Positions 7,275 to 15,130 of a stretch of DNA of 45,431 bases are shown here, one piece after another. Location: positions 1 through 45,431 of the forward strand of contig MWTB01000006.1 in assembly GCA_002050275.1 (NCBI GenBank), read 5' to 3'. The position numbers were made by a program, and so were the translations under genes. Every line of letters begins with the position of its first letter. The stretch's first letter is position 1. The DNA comes from Anaerolineae bacterium UTCFX1 (GTDB taxonomy: Bacteria > Chloroflexota > Anaerolineae > Anaerolineales > Villigracilaceae). The notes under the pieces were generated by a model. The model was not told where the DNA came from and did no database searches. It saw nothing but the letters and a program-made list of their open reading frames with translations.

Positions 7275-7988
7275 ATGAATATCGTCGTTGAAGACCTCGG
7301 CTTAATCGAATACGAATCCGCATGGAAGTTGCAGAATCAATACGCGGCAGAGATCGCGGCAGGGAAGCGCCCGCCGACTCTTCTGCTCCTTGAACACCCT
7401 CACGTTTACACATTTGGACGGCGAGGGAAACAGGAAAATTTATTATGGGGCGAAGCGCAACTCAAAGAAAAGGGGATCGCCATTCATTGGGTAGATCGCG
7501 GCGGCGATGTAACCTATCACGGACCGGGGCAGTTGGTGGGATATCCGTTGCTGCCTCTCGCCCCAGCCCTTCTTCCAACAAACGAAGGAAGAATTCCACA
7601 AGCCGACTATGTCGGCTACATTCGCCAAGTGGAACAATCTCTTATCAATGCGCTCGCCAGCCTCGGGCTTGCGGCAGGGCAGCGCCCCGGGTTGACCGGC
7701 GTATGGGTGCAAGCCGACGTTCACTCGCGCTGTCCGCGTTGCGCGCCGGAAGATCGCAGAAAGCCCGCTAAGATCGCCGCCATCGGCGTTAAAGTAGATG
7801 CGCGCGGGGTATCGCGTCATGGCTTCGCATTAAATGTTAATCCTGACATGGAATATTGGGAGGGAATTATCGCGTGCGGTTTACAGAACGAACCGATTGC
7901 ATCGTTGGCAGATTTGTTCACAGAGCCGCCGTCTATGGCGCGCGTGAAAGAAGAAGTGACTCAAGCCTTTCTGAATGTGTTCGGATAA
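7275..7988 (+). CDS. lipB: Octanoyltransferase LipB
   Basis: This 237-residue enzyme transfers the octanoyl group from acyl carrier protein to lipoyl domains, the first step of lipoate synthesis. It has the substrate-pocket motifs LLLEHPHVYTFGRRG (36-51) and VDRGGDVTYHGPGQLVGYP (73-91), the catalytic lysine in KIAAIGVKV (Lys166), the RHGFALNVN motif (181-189) and the catalytic cysteine in IIACGL (Cys201). Compared with the E. coli enzyme it carries two insertions. One is a short PTNEGRIPQADY loop near residue 100. The other, at about 150-163, holds a CPRC pair that might bind zinc. It lies last in the plus-strand trio after the DprE1-like gene. It converges on the loader gene with no obvious terminator between them. 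Confidence 0.93.
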   Translation: MNIVVEDLGLIEYESAWKLQNQYAAEIAAGKRPPTLLLLEHPHVYTFGRRGKQENLLWGEAQLKEKGIAIHWVDRGGDVTYHGPGQLVGYPLLPLAPALLPTNEGRIPQADYVGYIRQVEQSLINALASLGLAAGQRPGLTGVWVQADVHSRCPRCAPEDRRKPAKIAAIGVKVDARGVSRHGFALNVNPDMEYWEGIIACGLQNEPIASLADLFTEPPSMARVKEEVTQAFLNVFG

Positions 7989-8053
7989 ATTCAACCGCTT
8001 CTCACGGATTCTCACTGAGTCAAAAAAGACGGCTGTCGCACCGCCTCTCCGAT

Positions 8054-9583
8054 CTATTTCCCTTTTCTATGTCCGCCCTTTCCCTTTGCCATTCGCCGAT
8101 ACGGCGGCATATCAATTACATGAATCTGACTCTTCGTTGCATCGAGAATCTTATTCCATAACCCGGAGTAATTGATCGCGAACGCCTCGGGTTTGAGTGT
8201 AGACGTGATGACGGTCGGCAAATGAGCGTAGTAGCGATGATTTAGAATCTGGTAGAGTTTATCCTCCGCCCAGATTGAACTGGCGCCGCTTTCCTTTAGA
8301 TTATCCAAGATCAACAGCGGGGTAGTTTTAATTTCATTGAAACGACGATCAAACGAAACGTCGGAGGTAGGACGAAAAGTTTGGCGCATGTAATCGAGCA
8401 GGTCCGCCACTTCCACCAAGATAGCTTGTCCGCCAAGGTCAATACGATAGTTGCCGATCGCCGTCACAAGATGAGTCTTGCCGCTGAACGAGTCGCCCAG
8501 CAGAACAAGCCAACCTTCGGGTTCTTCGGCGAACGTCACCGCCGCGTTGACCGCCTTGCGAAGCGTCTTCAGATCGTCTTGCGTTACTTTAACGCGCGTC
8601 ACTTCCTTATCTTTGACTTTATTGCCGAAACGATCTTGCTTTTCGACGGTAATCGTAGTCACTGCGTCTTTACCGAGTTCATCTTCGCGCGTTTCAAAAT
8701 TCTTGAACGTCATCGCTTTCATTTCGGGCAGCGACAACATCGAAATGCCCGGGTTACTCGTCTCGGTAGGACGGCGGAAATCGGGCGCAGTGATGCGCAT
8801 GTGCAAGACGAACTCCTCGTCTTGCAGGCGCGAACGAATGCGGCTTTCGATCTCATCGAGCATAAGATTGGTAGTAATCACCGTCGGCAGTTTATTGATG
8901 TAACGGTAGTTTATGATCTGGAATAACTTTTCCTGCGCCCAACCCGTCGCATTCTGCGTGCCAAAATCGTCCAACACAAGCAAATCGGCGCCGCGCACTT
9001 CCTCGAAGCGCGCCTCAAAAGTTGTTTCAGGATCGCTATACGCGAAGCGCAATGTGTCGAGCAGATCGGGGACGGTGATAAACAATGTCGGCGTTCCCTG
9101 ATTCACGGCAAAATTCGCGATAGCCGCCGCGAGATGGGTCTTGCCGCAACCGTATCCGCCCTCGATAAGCAACCAATTCTGCGGATTCCGCGCAAAGTTT
9201 TCAGCCGCCTCTTGCGCGACCTGCAAGCTGGCTGCATCTTGCGGAGTCATAAATTTGGCGTTTTTATTGCCCTTCGGCTCAAAATTCTCAAATGTTAGAT
9301 GACTCAACCGGTCAAGCCGGCTCATCTCGAACAGGCGCGCGCGCGCGCCCTCGGCAATATCCGCCGCGCGGCAAACGCACACCTCCAACCGCCCAAACTT
9401 CGGATCATCTATTGACACATCGAAACGCACATAGCCCGCGCCGCGGCAATGCTCACAGTTCGGGTCGCCCAACGTCCCTGTCTTGAGCGACGTCGAAGGG
9501 TTATTCGCGGAAATATTCCGCGAATTCGTCTTCGGTATATCGCTTGAAATCTTTGACAGCGTCTTCCCGATTTTTTCCTTCAT
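8054..9583 (-). CDS. Tandem DnaC/DnaI-type AAA+ ATPase (putative helicase loader, two modules in one chain)
   Basis: This 509-residue protein is about twice the length of DnaC or IstB. An N-terminal CEHC...CVC cluster (Cys43, 46, 69, 71) resembles the zinc-binding helicase-interaction domain of DnaI. Module 1 (about 95-275) has Walker A GGYGCGKTH (142-150), Walker B LLVLDD (201-206), sensor TTN and arginine-finger candidates in ESRIRSRL (246-253). Module 2 (about 293-495) repeats the fold with Walker A GDSFSGKTH (363-371) but has LLILDN in Walker B and ST for sensor TN. It has no arginine in the finger region (NYSGLWNKIL). Module 1 thus looks competent and module 2 degenerate. The gene overlaps the DnaD-like gene by 83 bases and follows dnaB, which supports a role in loading DnaB. 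A GGAAGGAA site precedes the ATG; a TTG start at the LGDPNCEHC segment is an alternative. Confidence 0.8.
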   Translation of the reverse strand: MKEKIGKTLSKISSDIPKTNSRNISANNPSTSLKTGTLGDPNCEHCRGAGYVRFDVSIDDPKFGRLEVCVCRAADIAEGARARLFEMSRLDRLSHLTFENFEPKGNKNAKFMTPQDAASLQVAQEAAENFARNPQNWLLIEGGYGCGKTHLAAAIANFAVNQGTPTLFITVPDLLDTLRFAYSDPETTFEARFEEVRGADLLVLDDFGTQNATGWAQEKLFQIINYRYINKLPTVITTNLMLDEIESRIRSRLQDEEFVLHMRITAPDFRRPTETSNPGISMLSLPEMKAMTFKNFETREDELGKDAVTTITVEKQDRFGNKVKDKEVTRVKVTQDDLKTLRKAVNAAVTFAEEPEGWLVLLGDSFSGKTHLVTAIGNYRIDLGGQAILVEVADLLDYMRQTFRPTSDVSFDRRFNEIKTTPLLILDNLKESGASSIWAEDKLYQILNHRYYAHLPTVITSTLKPEAFAINYSGLWNKILDATKSQIHVIDMPPYRRMAKGKGGHRKGK

Positions 9584-10151
9584 GGCGCCCTTGTTCCTTC
9601 CACCGTTTCAAAACTGCTTCGCAATATCGCCAATTGCGTTTATTGTTCTTCACTGCCAGTTCAATCGCTTCGGCGATCCACTCGGCATGATACGTCTCTT
9701 CCGCGTCTTTCAACGCATCCGCGATTAACGGCGTCAGCGGACCGATATTTTCCTCATAGAGTCGAAACACATTTGGACGTTCTATCAACATTGTCATCGC
9801 GGGCGGATTCCACGATCCGTCTCTCAGCGCTTTGACTCCTGCGCGCCCACGCGGGCTATTCAGGAAGAAAAACTCACCCGCGTCGTTTTCGACCTTCAGC
9901 AGAGTTCCGCGCAACACAGCTTGGTCTACGCCCGCAGCCAACTCGCCAAAATCCGCGCGCCGCATACAACGGAAAGATCCTTCCACGCGTCCTATCCACC
10001 AGATGGCGTAGAGCGTCGCCCGCAATTCTGCCGCATCGTCAATCTGACCTAGCAATTCACGAAACAACCTATCGGGCACTGCGGTAAACGTTTCGAAGGA
10101 GGTAAAACCCTCAAAGGAGGTCGTCATCGCCAACCGCCGCCTTGTTAACAC
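9501..10151 (-). CDS. DnaD-like replication initiation protein
   Basis: This 216-residue protein has a winged-helix-like N-terminal half (about 1-110) and a C-terminal DnaD/DnaB_2 domain. The C-terminal signature is clear: IADALKDAEETYHAEWIAEAIELAV, followed by NWRYCEAVLKRWKEQG, equivalent to the YWxxIxxILxxW motif of Gram-positive DnaD and DnaB primosomal proteins. In Bacillus these proteins remodel origin DNA and recruit the loader-helicase complex. Here it lies between dnaB (9-base gap upstream) and the tandem DnaC-type gene (83-base overlap downstream), so helicase recruitment is the likely role. It is close in length to B. subtilis DnaD. A start at 10151 is taken; no strong ribosome site was identified. 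Confidence 0.78.
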   Translation of the reverse strand: MLTRRRLAMTTSFEGFTSFETFTAVPDRLFRELLGQIDDAAELRATLYAIWWIGRVEGSFRCMRRADFGELAAGVDQAVLRGTLLKVENDAGEFFFLNSPRGRAGVKALRDGSWNPPAMTMLIERPNVFRLYEENIGPLTPLIADALKDAEETYHAEWIAEAIELAVKNNKRNWRYCEAVLKRWKEQGRHEGKNREDAVKDFKRYTEDEFAEYFRE

Positions 10152-10159
10152 AAATAGCG

Positions 10160-11536
10160 TTATTCATTGAATTGCACATGTTTTGTCGCCGCATTTTCGA
10201 ATTTTGCCAACGCGCCGCGGAAGATTAATTCCACGCTGCCTACGGGACCATTACGATGCTTCGCTACGATGATCTCGGCGATATTTTGCTTTGCCGTATC
10301 CTTCTCGTATTGATCGGGGCGATAGATGAACATGACGATGTCGGCGTCCTGTTCGAGCGATCCCGATTCACGCAGATCCGAAAGCACTGGGCGTTTATCC
10401 GAACGCTGCTCCACCGCGCGACTCAACTGCGCCGCCGCAAGGACCGGTACGTTTAACTCGCGCGCCAACACTTTGAGATTGCGCGAAATATATGAAACTT
10501 CTTGCACGCGATTATCGTTGCGCGTGTCGCCGCTCATTAATTGGAGATAATCCACGATGATCAGATCGAGACCAAATTCAAGATGGAGCCGGCGGCACTT
10601 CGTGCGCAGTTGAAGCGGAGTGATCGCCGGCGTATCGTCGAGATAAATATGCGTATCGCCAAAGACTTCGATGGAATGCGTAAACAGGGGCCATTCATTC
10701 TCTTGCAATTTTCCCGTCCGCAAACGCTGCGAGTCGATTCCCGTCTCTTGCGCGATTAGCCGCTGCACGACTTGCTCATTTGACATTTCAAGCGAAAAGA
10801 TGGCGACGTGTTTTTTATGCGTCAACCCGGCGTTCTTCGCCACCGAAAGCAGAAAGCCCGTTTTTCCCTGACCGGGGCGACCCGCAATAATTAATAGATC
10901 GGACGGCTGTAAGCCGGTCAACATCTTATCGAGGTCAACAAACCCGGTCGGCACGCCGACGATCTCGTCGGGGCGTTTGGCGAGCGTATCAATACGATCG
11001 TAGTAATCGCTTAACACATCAGAGATCGGCTGAAGGTCGTGTTTAAGTCGCCGCTCGCTGACTCCGAAGACCGCCTTCTCCGCCTCGTCCATCACATTGT
11101 CAACGTTCGTCTTTTCGTTGTACGCAATAGCGGCGATCTTGTTCGCCGCATCAATCATCTTACGGCGGATGGAATGCCCCTCCACGATGCGTCCATACGA
11201 TTCGGCATTAAGCGACGACGGCGTCTGATTGATCAGCGCGGTCAAATAAGCAGACCCGCCCAGTTCATTCAATTGGTTGCGTCGTTCAAGTTCGTTCGCA
11301 ACCGTCAGCAAATCCACTGGGATGCGTTGCTCATACAAATTGACGAACGCTTCCCATACCCATCTATTGCGATGAATATAAAAATCGTCGGCGTTCAGAA
11401 ACTGCGCGACGTCGTAATACACTTCAGGGTTAATAAACACCGCCCCAAGCACGGCTTCTTCAGCCTCACGACTGTGAGGCACAACCATTGAGGCTGGCGC
11501 AGGGGCGGAATCTTCTGCAGGAAAAAAGTTTGTCAT
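10160..11536 (-). CDS. dnaB: Replicative DNA helicase DnaB
   Basis: This 458-residue protein is full length for the family. The N-terminal primase-interacting domain (about 20-120) starts VPHSREAEEAVLGAVFINPE. The RecA-like C-terminal domain has Walker A IAGRPGQGKTG, the FSLEMSNEQ motif, Walker B LIIVDYLQLMSG and the GSLEQDADIVMFIYR motif, all diagnostic of DnaB. DnaB forms a hexamer that unwinds DNA 5' to 3' at the fork. The ATG at 11536 overlaps the stop of the upstream bifunctional-nuclease gene as ATGA, so translation is probably coupled. The DnaD-like and tandem DnaC-type genes follow directly, giving a compact helicase/loader operon. There is no intein. Confidence 0.97.
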   Translation of the reverse strand: MTNFFPAEDSAPAPASMVVPHSREAEEAVLGAVFINPEVYYDVAQFLNADDFYIHRNRWVWEAFVNLYEQRIPVDLLTVANELERRNQLNELGGSAYLTALINQTPSSLNAESYGRIVEGHSIRRKMIDAANKIAAIAYNEKTNVDNVMDEAEKAVFGVSERRLKHDLQPISDVLSDYYDRIDTLAKRPDEIVGVPTGFVDLDKMLTGLQPSDLLIIAGRPGQGKTGFLLSVAKNAGLTHKKHVAIFSLEMSNEQVVQRLIAQETGIDSQRLRTGKLQENEWPLFTHSIEVFGDTHIYLDDTPAITPLQLRTKCRRLHLEFGLDLIIVDYLQLMSGDTRNDNRVQEVSYISRNLKVLARELNVPVLAAAQLSRAVEQRSDKRPVLSDLRESGSLEQDADIVMFIYRPDQYEKDTAKQNIAEIIVAKHRNGPVGSVELIFRGALAKFENAATKHVQFNE

Positions 11537-12123
11537 TTTTTCTTGGGTTTTTTAGGCTTGTCCGGCGCATTGTCCTCAGGCTTGTTCTCGTCGGGCTTGT
11601 CGAAGTCAAGTTTCTCCAGAAAGTCTTCAAAGACAGACAACCGTTCGACGCCCTCCTTAGACAATGGAGCAGGCTCGGCTTTCAACATGGCAGTCGAACT
11701 TTCAGCCGCTTCCTCATCGGGAGCGATGCTCGCCATCTCCATGACGCTGGCATGCACATAGATTGGCACATGCGCGCGTATCGAAAGCGCAATAGCGTCT
11801 GATGCGCGCGAATCAATCTCAAACGTCTGTCCGTTCAGCTCGGCGATAATAGCGCCGAAAAACGTATCATGTTCCAGTTTAACGATCTCCACTCGCTTAA
11901 TCTGCGCGCCAAACGCGTTGAAGATATTTCGCAACAGATCGTGCGTAAGCGGACGGCTAACTTCCACCTCTTGCAACGCAATCGTAATCGCTTCCGCTTC
12001 GTACGGACCAACTACAATCGGGATGTAACGCTCTAAATCGATATGCTTCAGCACAACCAGCCGGGTGGGGGTCATTAAGTGAACGCGCACGCTGTCAATT
12101 CGCACTTCAACCATATTACTCAT
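11533..12123 (-). CDS. Bifunctional nuclease (BFN/DUF151) family protein
   Basis: This 196-residue protein has an N-terminal BFN domain (about 4-135). The core includes the PIVVGPYEAEAITIALQ segment, then RPLTHDLLRNIF and the SRASDAIALSIRAHVPIYV segment. The family contains plant bifunctional DNase/RNases, but bacterial members are poorly characterised and nuclease activity here is not established. Residues after about 140 are acidic and low complexity, ending in a lysine-rich tail (PKKPKKK), and are probably disordered. It is first in the operon with dnaB, sharing ATGA with the dnaB start, and is expressed from a well-formed minus-strand promoter at 12148-12176. Confidence 0.88.
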   Translation of the reverse strand: MSNMVEVRIDSVRVHLMTPTRLVVLKHIDLERYIPIVVGPYEAEAITIALQEVEVSRPLTHDLLRNIFNAFGAQIKRVEIVKLEHDTFFGAIIAELNGQTFEIDSRASDAIALSIRAHVPIYVHASVMEMASIAPDEEAAESSTAMLKAEPAPLSKEGVERLSVFEDFLEKLDFDKPDENKPEDNAPDKPKKPKKK

Positions 12124-12147
12124 AAGAAAACTTCAACTCCGTTTTTT

Positions 12148-12176
12148 AGTATAACATAGTCGCCTTGAGTTGTCAG
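12148..12176 (-). promoter_or_regulatory. Promoter of the replication operon
   Basis: On the minus strand, CTGACA (12176-12171) is followed after 17 bases by TATACT (12153-12148), each one mismatch from the sigma-70 consensus. The start of the bifunctional-nuclease gene lies 25 bases past the -10. Its -35 overlaps the -35 of the opposing tRNA-Pro promoter by five bases. Confidence 0.75.
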
Positions 12177-12198
12177 AAAAATGAAACGGGGATATAAT
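12170..12198 (+). promoter_or_regulatory. Promoter of tRNA-Pro
   Basis: TTGTCA at 12170-12175 is followed after exactly 17 bases by a perfect TATAAT at 12193-12198. Transcription would start near 12205, about 27 bases before the tRNA. Spacing and sequence fit a strong housekeeping promoter. Confidence 0.85.
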
Positions 12199-12231
12199 TC
12201 CGCCCTGTCACCGGCGACCAATTCGACAGTT

Positions 12232-12307
<76 letters not shown>

Positions 12308-12308
12308 A

Positions 12309-12336
12309 AAAAGAGACTCGTTCGCGAGTCTCTTTT
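12309..12336. terminator. Bidirectional rho-independent terminator
   Basis: Stem AAAAGAGACTCG (12309-12320) pairs with CGAGTCTCTTTT (12325-12336) around a TTCG tetraloop. T-runs lie on both strands. It ends the tRNA-Pro transcript on the plus strand and the nucleoside-kinase transcript on the minus strand. Confidence 0.9.
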
Positions 12337-12347
12337 GTATTTGTCGC

Positions 12348-14042
12348 TTATTTCTTCCACACTGTAAAATCTTTCAGGATCGACCCGCCTAAGAATTCGC
12401 GTAAGATCGAAGTTTCGGGAACAAAGTTTGTATCAAGCGAGATAAACCATTCAAGGAATGCGAGTAAACGCTTGGCTTCGATAAACTCAGGCTCGCCGTG
12501 TTGCACCTGCCGCAACAGCGGCTCTGCCAACGGCTTCAACGCCGCCATTTCATAAACTAACGCAGAATTAAACATTACATCCGCATTCTCCTGAAACGGA
12601 AAGATGTGCTTCACTTCGCCGTGCCGCACCGACTCCCAACGCGAGATTGTCTGTTGGGCGGTGTAGCCGCGTTCGCGCGCATCGCGCACGATACGGCGCA
12701 ACAGGCGTGTATCGGTCGTAGAGATGCGGTTGTGACGATCTAAATTCAGCTGCGTCAACGCCGAGATATAGATTCGGAAGGCTTCGCCTCTCAAATTTTC
12801 GGGAATGAGAAGCGGATCAAGACCGTGTATCCCTTCCAAAATAATCGGCTGTCCACGCGTTAGCCGGATACTCTCTCCCTCTTCGCGCAAGCCCGTCTTA
12901 AAATTGTAGCGCGGCAACTGGGTTTCTTCGCTGCGTATCATCTTCTGCAAATGATCGGCTAACAGCGGCAGATCTAAGGCGGCGAGCGCTTCAAAATCGG
13001 GTTTACCGGTTTCGTCGAGCGGAGTCTCATGGCGCGGCAGAAAATAGTTATCCAATTCAAGCGGAAACGGTGAAATGCCAAGCGCGAGCAATTGCACCAT
13101 CAGCCGTTTGGCGAAAGTGGTCTTCCCTGCAGAGGATGGACCTGAAACTAGAATCAAATGCGTGCGATTCACCCTTTCAGCGACCTGATATGCGATCTGC
13201 GCCAGACGCTGCTCATGGAGCGCCTCCGACACAAGCACGATCTCGCCGCCGCGTCCGCTTTCGAGAGCATCGTTCAGTGCGCCAACATTCGAAATTCCCA
13301 ACTTTTCCAGCCAACCGCCGTACTGCAGAAATGTCGCCAACAGTTTGGGATGATTAGACGTGGGCAAAAGTTCGTTCGGATTCTGGCGATTCGGATATAA
13401 CAAAATGAAACCATCGCCCGCAAGAACGAGATCAAACCATTGCAAATAGCCGGTCGAAGGCGTCATATAGCCGTGATGGTAATCCATGTACTCTTTCAGC
13501 CGGTATAACGTGAGATAGTCTTTATGGCGGTATTTCAGCAATCGGATCTTATCCATCTCGGCGCGTCCGAAAAAGTACTCCGTCGCTTCCTGCAACGGGA
13601 CCTCTTTACGTTCGAACGGAAGATCCGCTTCAACCAGCGCCCGCATCGAATCTTTCAAAGCGTCAAGTTCAGGCTGGGTCAACGGCTTACGCCCCTTTAC
13701 TTCGCAGTAGAACCCACCTGAGGCGACTGAGTGATCAATGGACAAGGAAGCCTGCGGATGTTTCTCTTCAAAAGCGACTTCCAATAGGAAAGCCAGCGAA
13801 CGCCGATAGATGCGCGTGCCGTCCGACGTAGACATAGTGACTGGGTCAACGCGCGCATCCATCGTTATGGGAAATGTTAACTCGCGTAAATCGCCGTTGA
13901 TGATTGCTCCGACAAACTGCGAATCATGCTCGATGGCGGAAAGGAACTCCCCCACTGCCGCGCCGCGCGGACCAGATAACACGCGACCATCGGGAAGGTG
14001 AATTTCAACTTCGTCTCGGGGCTGTACAAGTTTAAAAGGCAT
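12348..14042 (-). CDS. Nucleoside (uridine) kinase with TGS and ThrRS-type accessory domains
   Basis: This is a 564-residue multidomain protein. An N-terminal TGS-like domain (about 8-65: VEIHLPDGRVLSGPRGAAVGEFL) is followed by a ThrRS second-additional-domain-like region (about 85-190). It contains HSVASGGFYCEV in place of the aminoacyl-tRNA synthetase zinc site. Next comes a linker segment with YRHKDYLTLYRLKEYMDYHHGY. The C-terminal PRK/uridine kinase domain (about 290-510) has Walker A VSGPSSAGKTTFAKRL, the substrate-binding LDNYF motif and an ILEGIHGLDP segment. This architecture matches bacterial nucleoside kinases related to the Thermotoga TM0751 type, which phosphorylate nucleosides rather than charge tRNA. 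The start has an AGGTGG site. The upstream ketopantoate-reductase-like gene ends 10 bases away, so the two are probably cotranscribed. Confidence 0.88.
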   Translation of the reverse strand: MPFKLVQPRDEVEIHLPDGRVLSGPRGAAVGEFLSAIEHDSQFVGAIINGDLRELTFPITMDARVDPVTMSTSDGTRIYRRSLAFLLEVAFEEKHPQASLSIDHSVASGGFYCEVKGRKPLTQPELDALKDSMRALVEADLPFERKEVPLQEATEYFFGRAEMDKIRLLKYRHKDYLTLYRLKEYMDYHHGYMTPSTGYLQWFDLVLAGDGFILLYPNRQNPNELLPTSNHPKLLATFLQYGGWLEKLGISNVGALNDALESGRGGEIVLVSEALHEQRLAQIAYQVAERVNRTHLILVSGPSSAGKTTFAKRLMVQLLALGISPFPLELDNYFLPRHETPLDETGKPDFEALAALDLPLLADHLQKMIRSEETQLPRYNFKTGLREEGESIRLTRGQPIILEGIHGLDPLLIPENLRGEAFRIYISALTQLNLDRHNRISTTDTRLLRRIVRDARERGYTAQQTISRWESVRHGEVKHIFPFQENADVMFNSALVYEMAALKPLAEPLLRQVQHGEPEFIEAKRLLAFLEWFISLDTNFVPETSILREFLGGSILKDFTVWKK

Positions 14043-14052
14043 AATCTTCCAC

Positions 14053-15105
14053 CTACGAGAAAGTTTTCAAAAATTTCTCAGGCTGCTTTGTGAATTCATC
14101 CAACGGAATCTCTCCGCGCGTCAACGCCATTAACGTTTCAGTCAGCGCCTTGTTGACAGGCGTTAGCTTATTAAGCTTCTCCCCCGCGCGGACGATCTCG
14201 CCGTGCAAGTATTCAACTTCGCTCTTACCGCGACCCGAACGCAAATCAATATGAAAAGACGGCATTTTATTGCCGCGTCCTGTGCCTGCCGCACGGCTCA
14301 GAAATGGCTTTGAAAGCCACAACGGAAGCTGCGCCGCAAACGCCAGCGCGCGGACCGGCACGCCCGGCAAGTCAACGACTTCGATGCCCTGCGCTTTCAT
14401 TACCATAAGACATTCGCGCAACATGTCCACTTCCATTTTATATAATTTTTTGTCGGCAAAGACCTCAGCGGCGGTCATATCTAAAATCGCGGATGAGGGG
14501 TTGGCGATCAGGTTCGTCAGCAGTTTCGACCATTTCATCGCCGCCGCATTGTCGAACAAGCGCGGATTAAGCAGAGCCTGTTCAAAGAGGACGTATATAT
14601 CCATTGCAAGAGAATGCTTCTTAGCGATGCCTACGCCGCGCAGCCGCTCAAGGATCACGTCGCCAGCGCCGCGTTTACCGACGGCAGTCGTCACTGTGCC
14701 GTAGATCACTTTATCCTGCCCGACAACTTCTGCGATCGCTCCCTCGTTTGAGACTCCGTTTGATAAACAAAGAATGGGCGGCAATTTATCCGCATATGGC
14801 TTGAGGGTTTCAAGCGCGTCTGAAACGTCATACGATTTCAACGCAAACAAAACCAAGTCAAACGGTCCATAATGCAACGCGTCTTCCATCGTGGAGGCAA
14901 CGACAACCGTGGAAGAGTCTAGATGGAAGGCGTCCTTTGTCTTTCGTCTCGCATCAAGAGTTAAATCGAGCCTCAAGCCGCGCGCGCGCAGTTCATCCAC
15001 TTTTTTCGCGCCGCGTTCAAGGAAAACGACTTGGCTCCCCGCCAGCGCAAGGCTGCCGCCTATATACGTTCCGATCGCGCCTGCGCCCAGCGTCAGAATC
15101 TTCAT
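14053..15105 (-). CDS. 2-dehydropantoate 2-reductase (ketopantoate reductase) family protein
   Basis: This is a 350-residue protein counted from the ATG at 15105, where the Rossmann fold begins (MKILTLGAGAIGTYIGGSLA). The open frame extends to 15213, but its extra 36 residues overlap the phosphatase gene and look non-native. The glycine-rich GAGAIG motif binds NADPH. ALKSYDV and the CLSNGVSNE motif around the catalytic lysine region, and the C-terminal helical ApbA_C domain with KLLTNLIANPSSAI, are family features. PanE reduces ketopantoate to pantoate for coenzyme A synthesis. It is longer than E. coli PanE (303) because of an extended C-terminal helical part, so another 2-oxoacid substrate is possible. 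It lies between a histidine phosphatase and the nucleoside kinase on one strand. Confidence 0.82.
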   Translation of the reverse strand: MKILTLGAGAIGTYIGGSLALAGSQVVFLERGAKKVDELRARGLRLDLTLDARRKTKDAFHLDSSTVVVASTMEDALHYGPFDLVLFALKSYDVSDALETLKPYADKLPPILCLSNGVSNEGAIAEVVGQDKVIYGTVTTAVGKRGAGDVILERLRGVGIAKKHSLAMDIYVLFEQALLNPRLFDNAAAMKWSKLLTNLIANPSSAILDMTAAEVFADKKLYKMEVDMLRECLMVMKAQGIEVVDLPGVPVRALAFAAQLPLWLSKPFLSRAAGTGRGNKMPSFHIDLRSGRGKSEVEYLHGEIVRAGEKLNKLTPVNKALTETLMALTRGEIPLDEFTKQPEKFLKTFS

Positions 15106-15130
15106 TTTTGCGCCGACACGGCTGGAGGCA

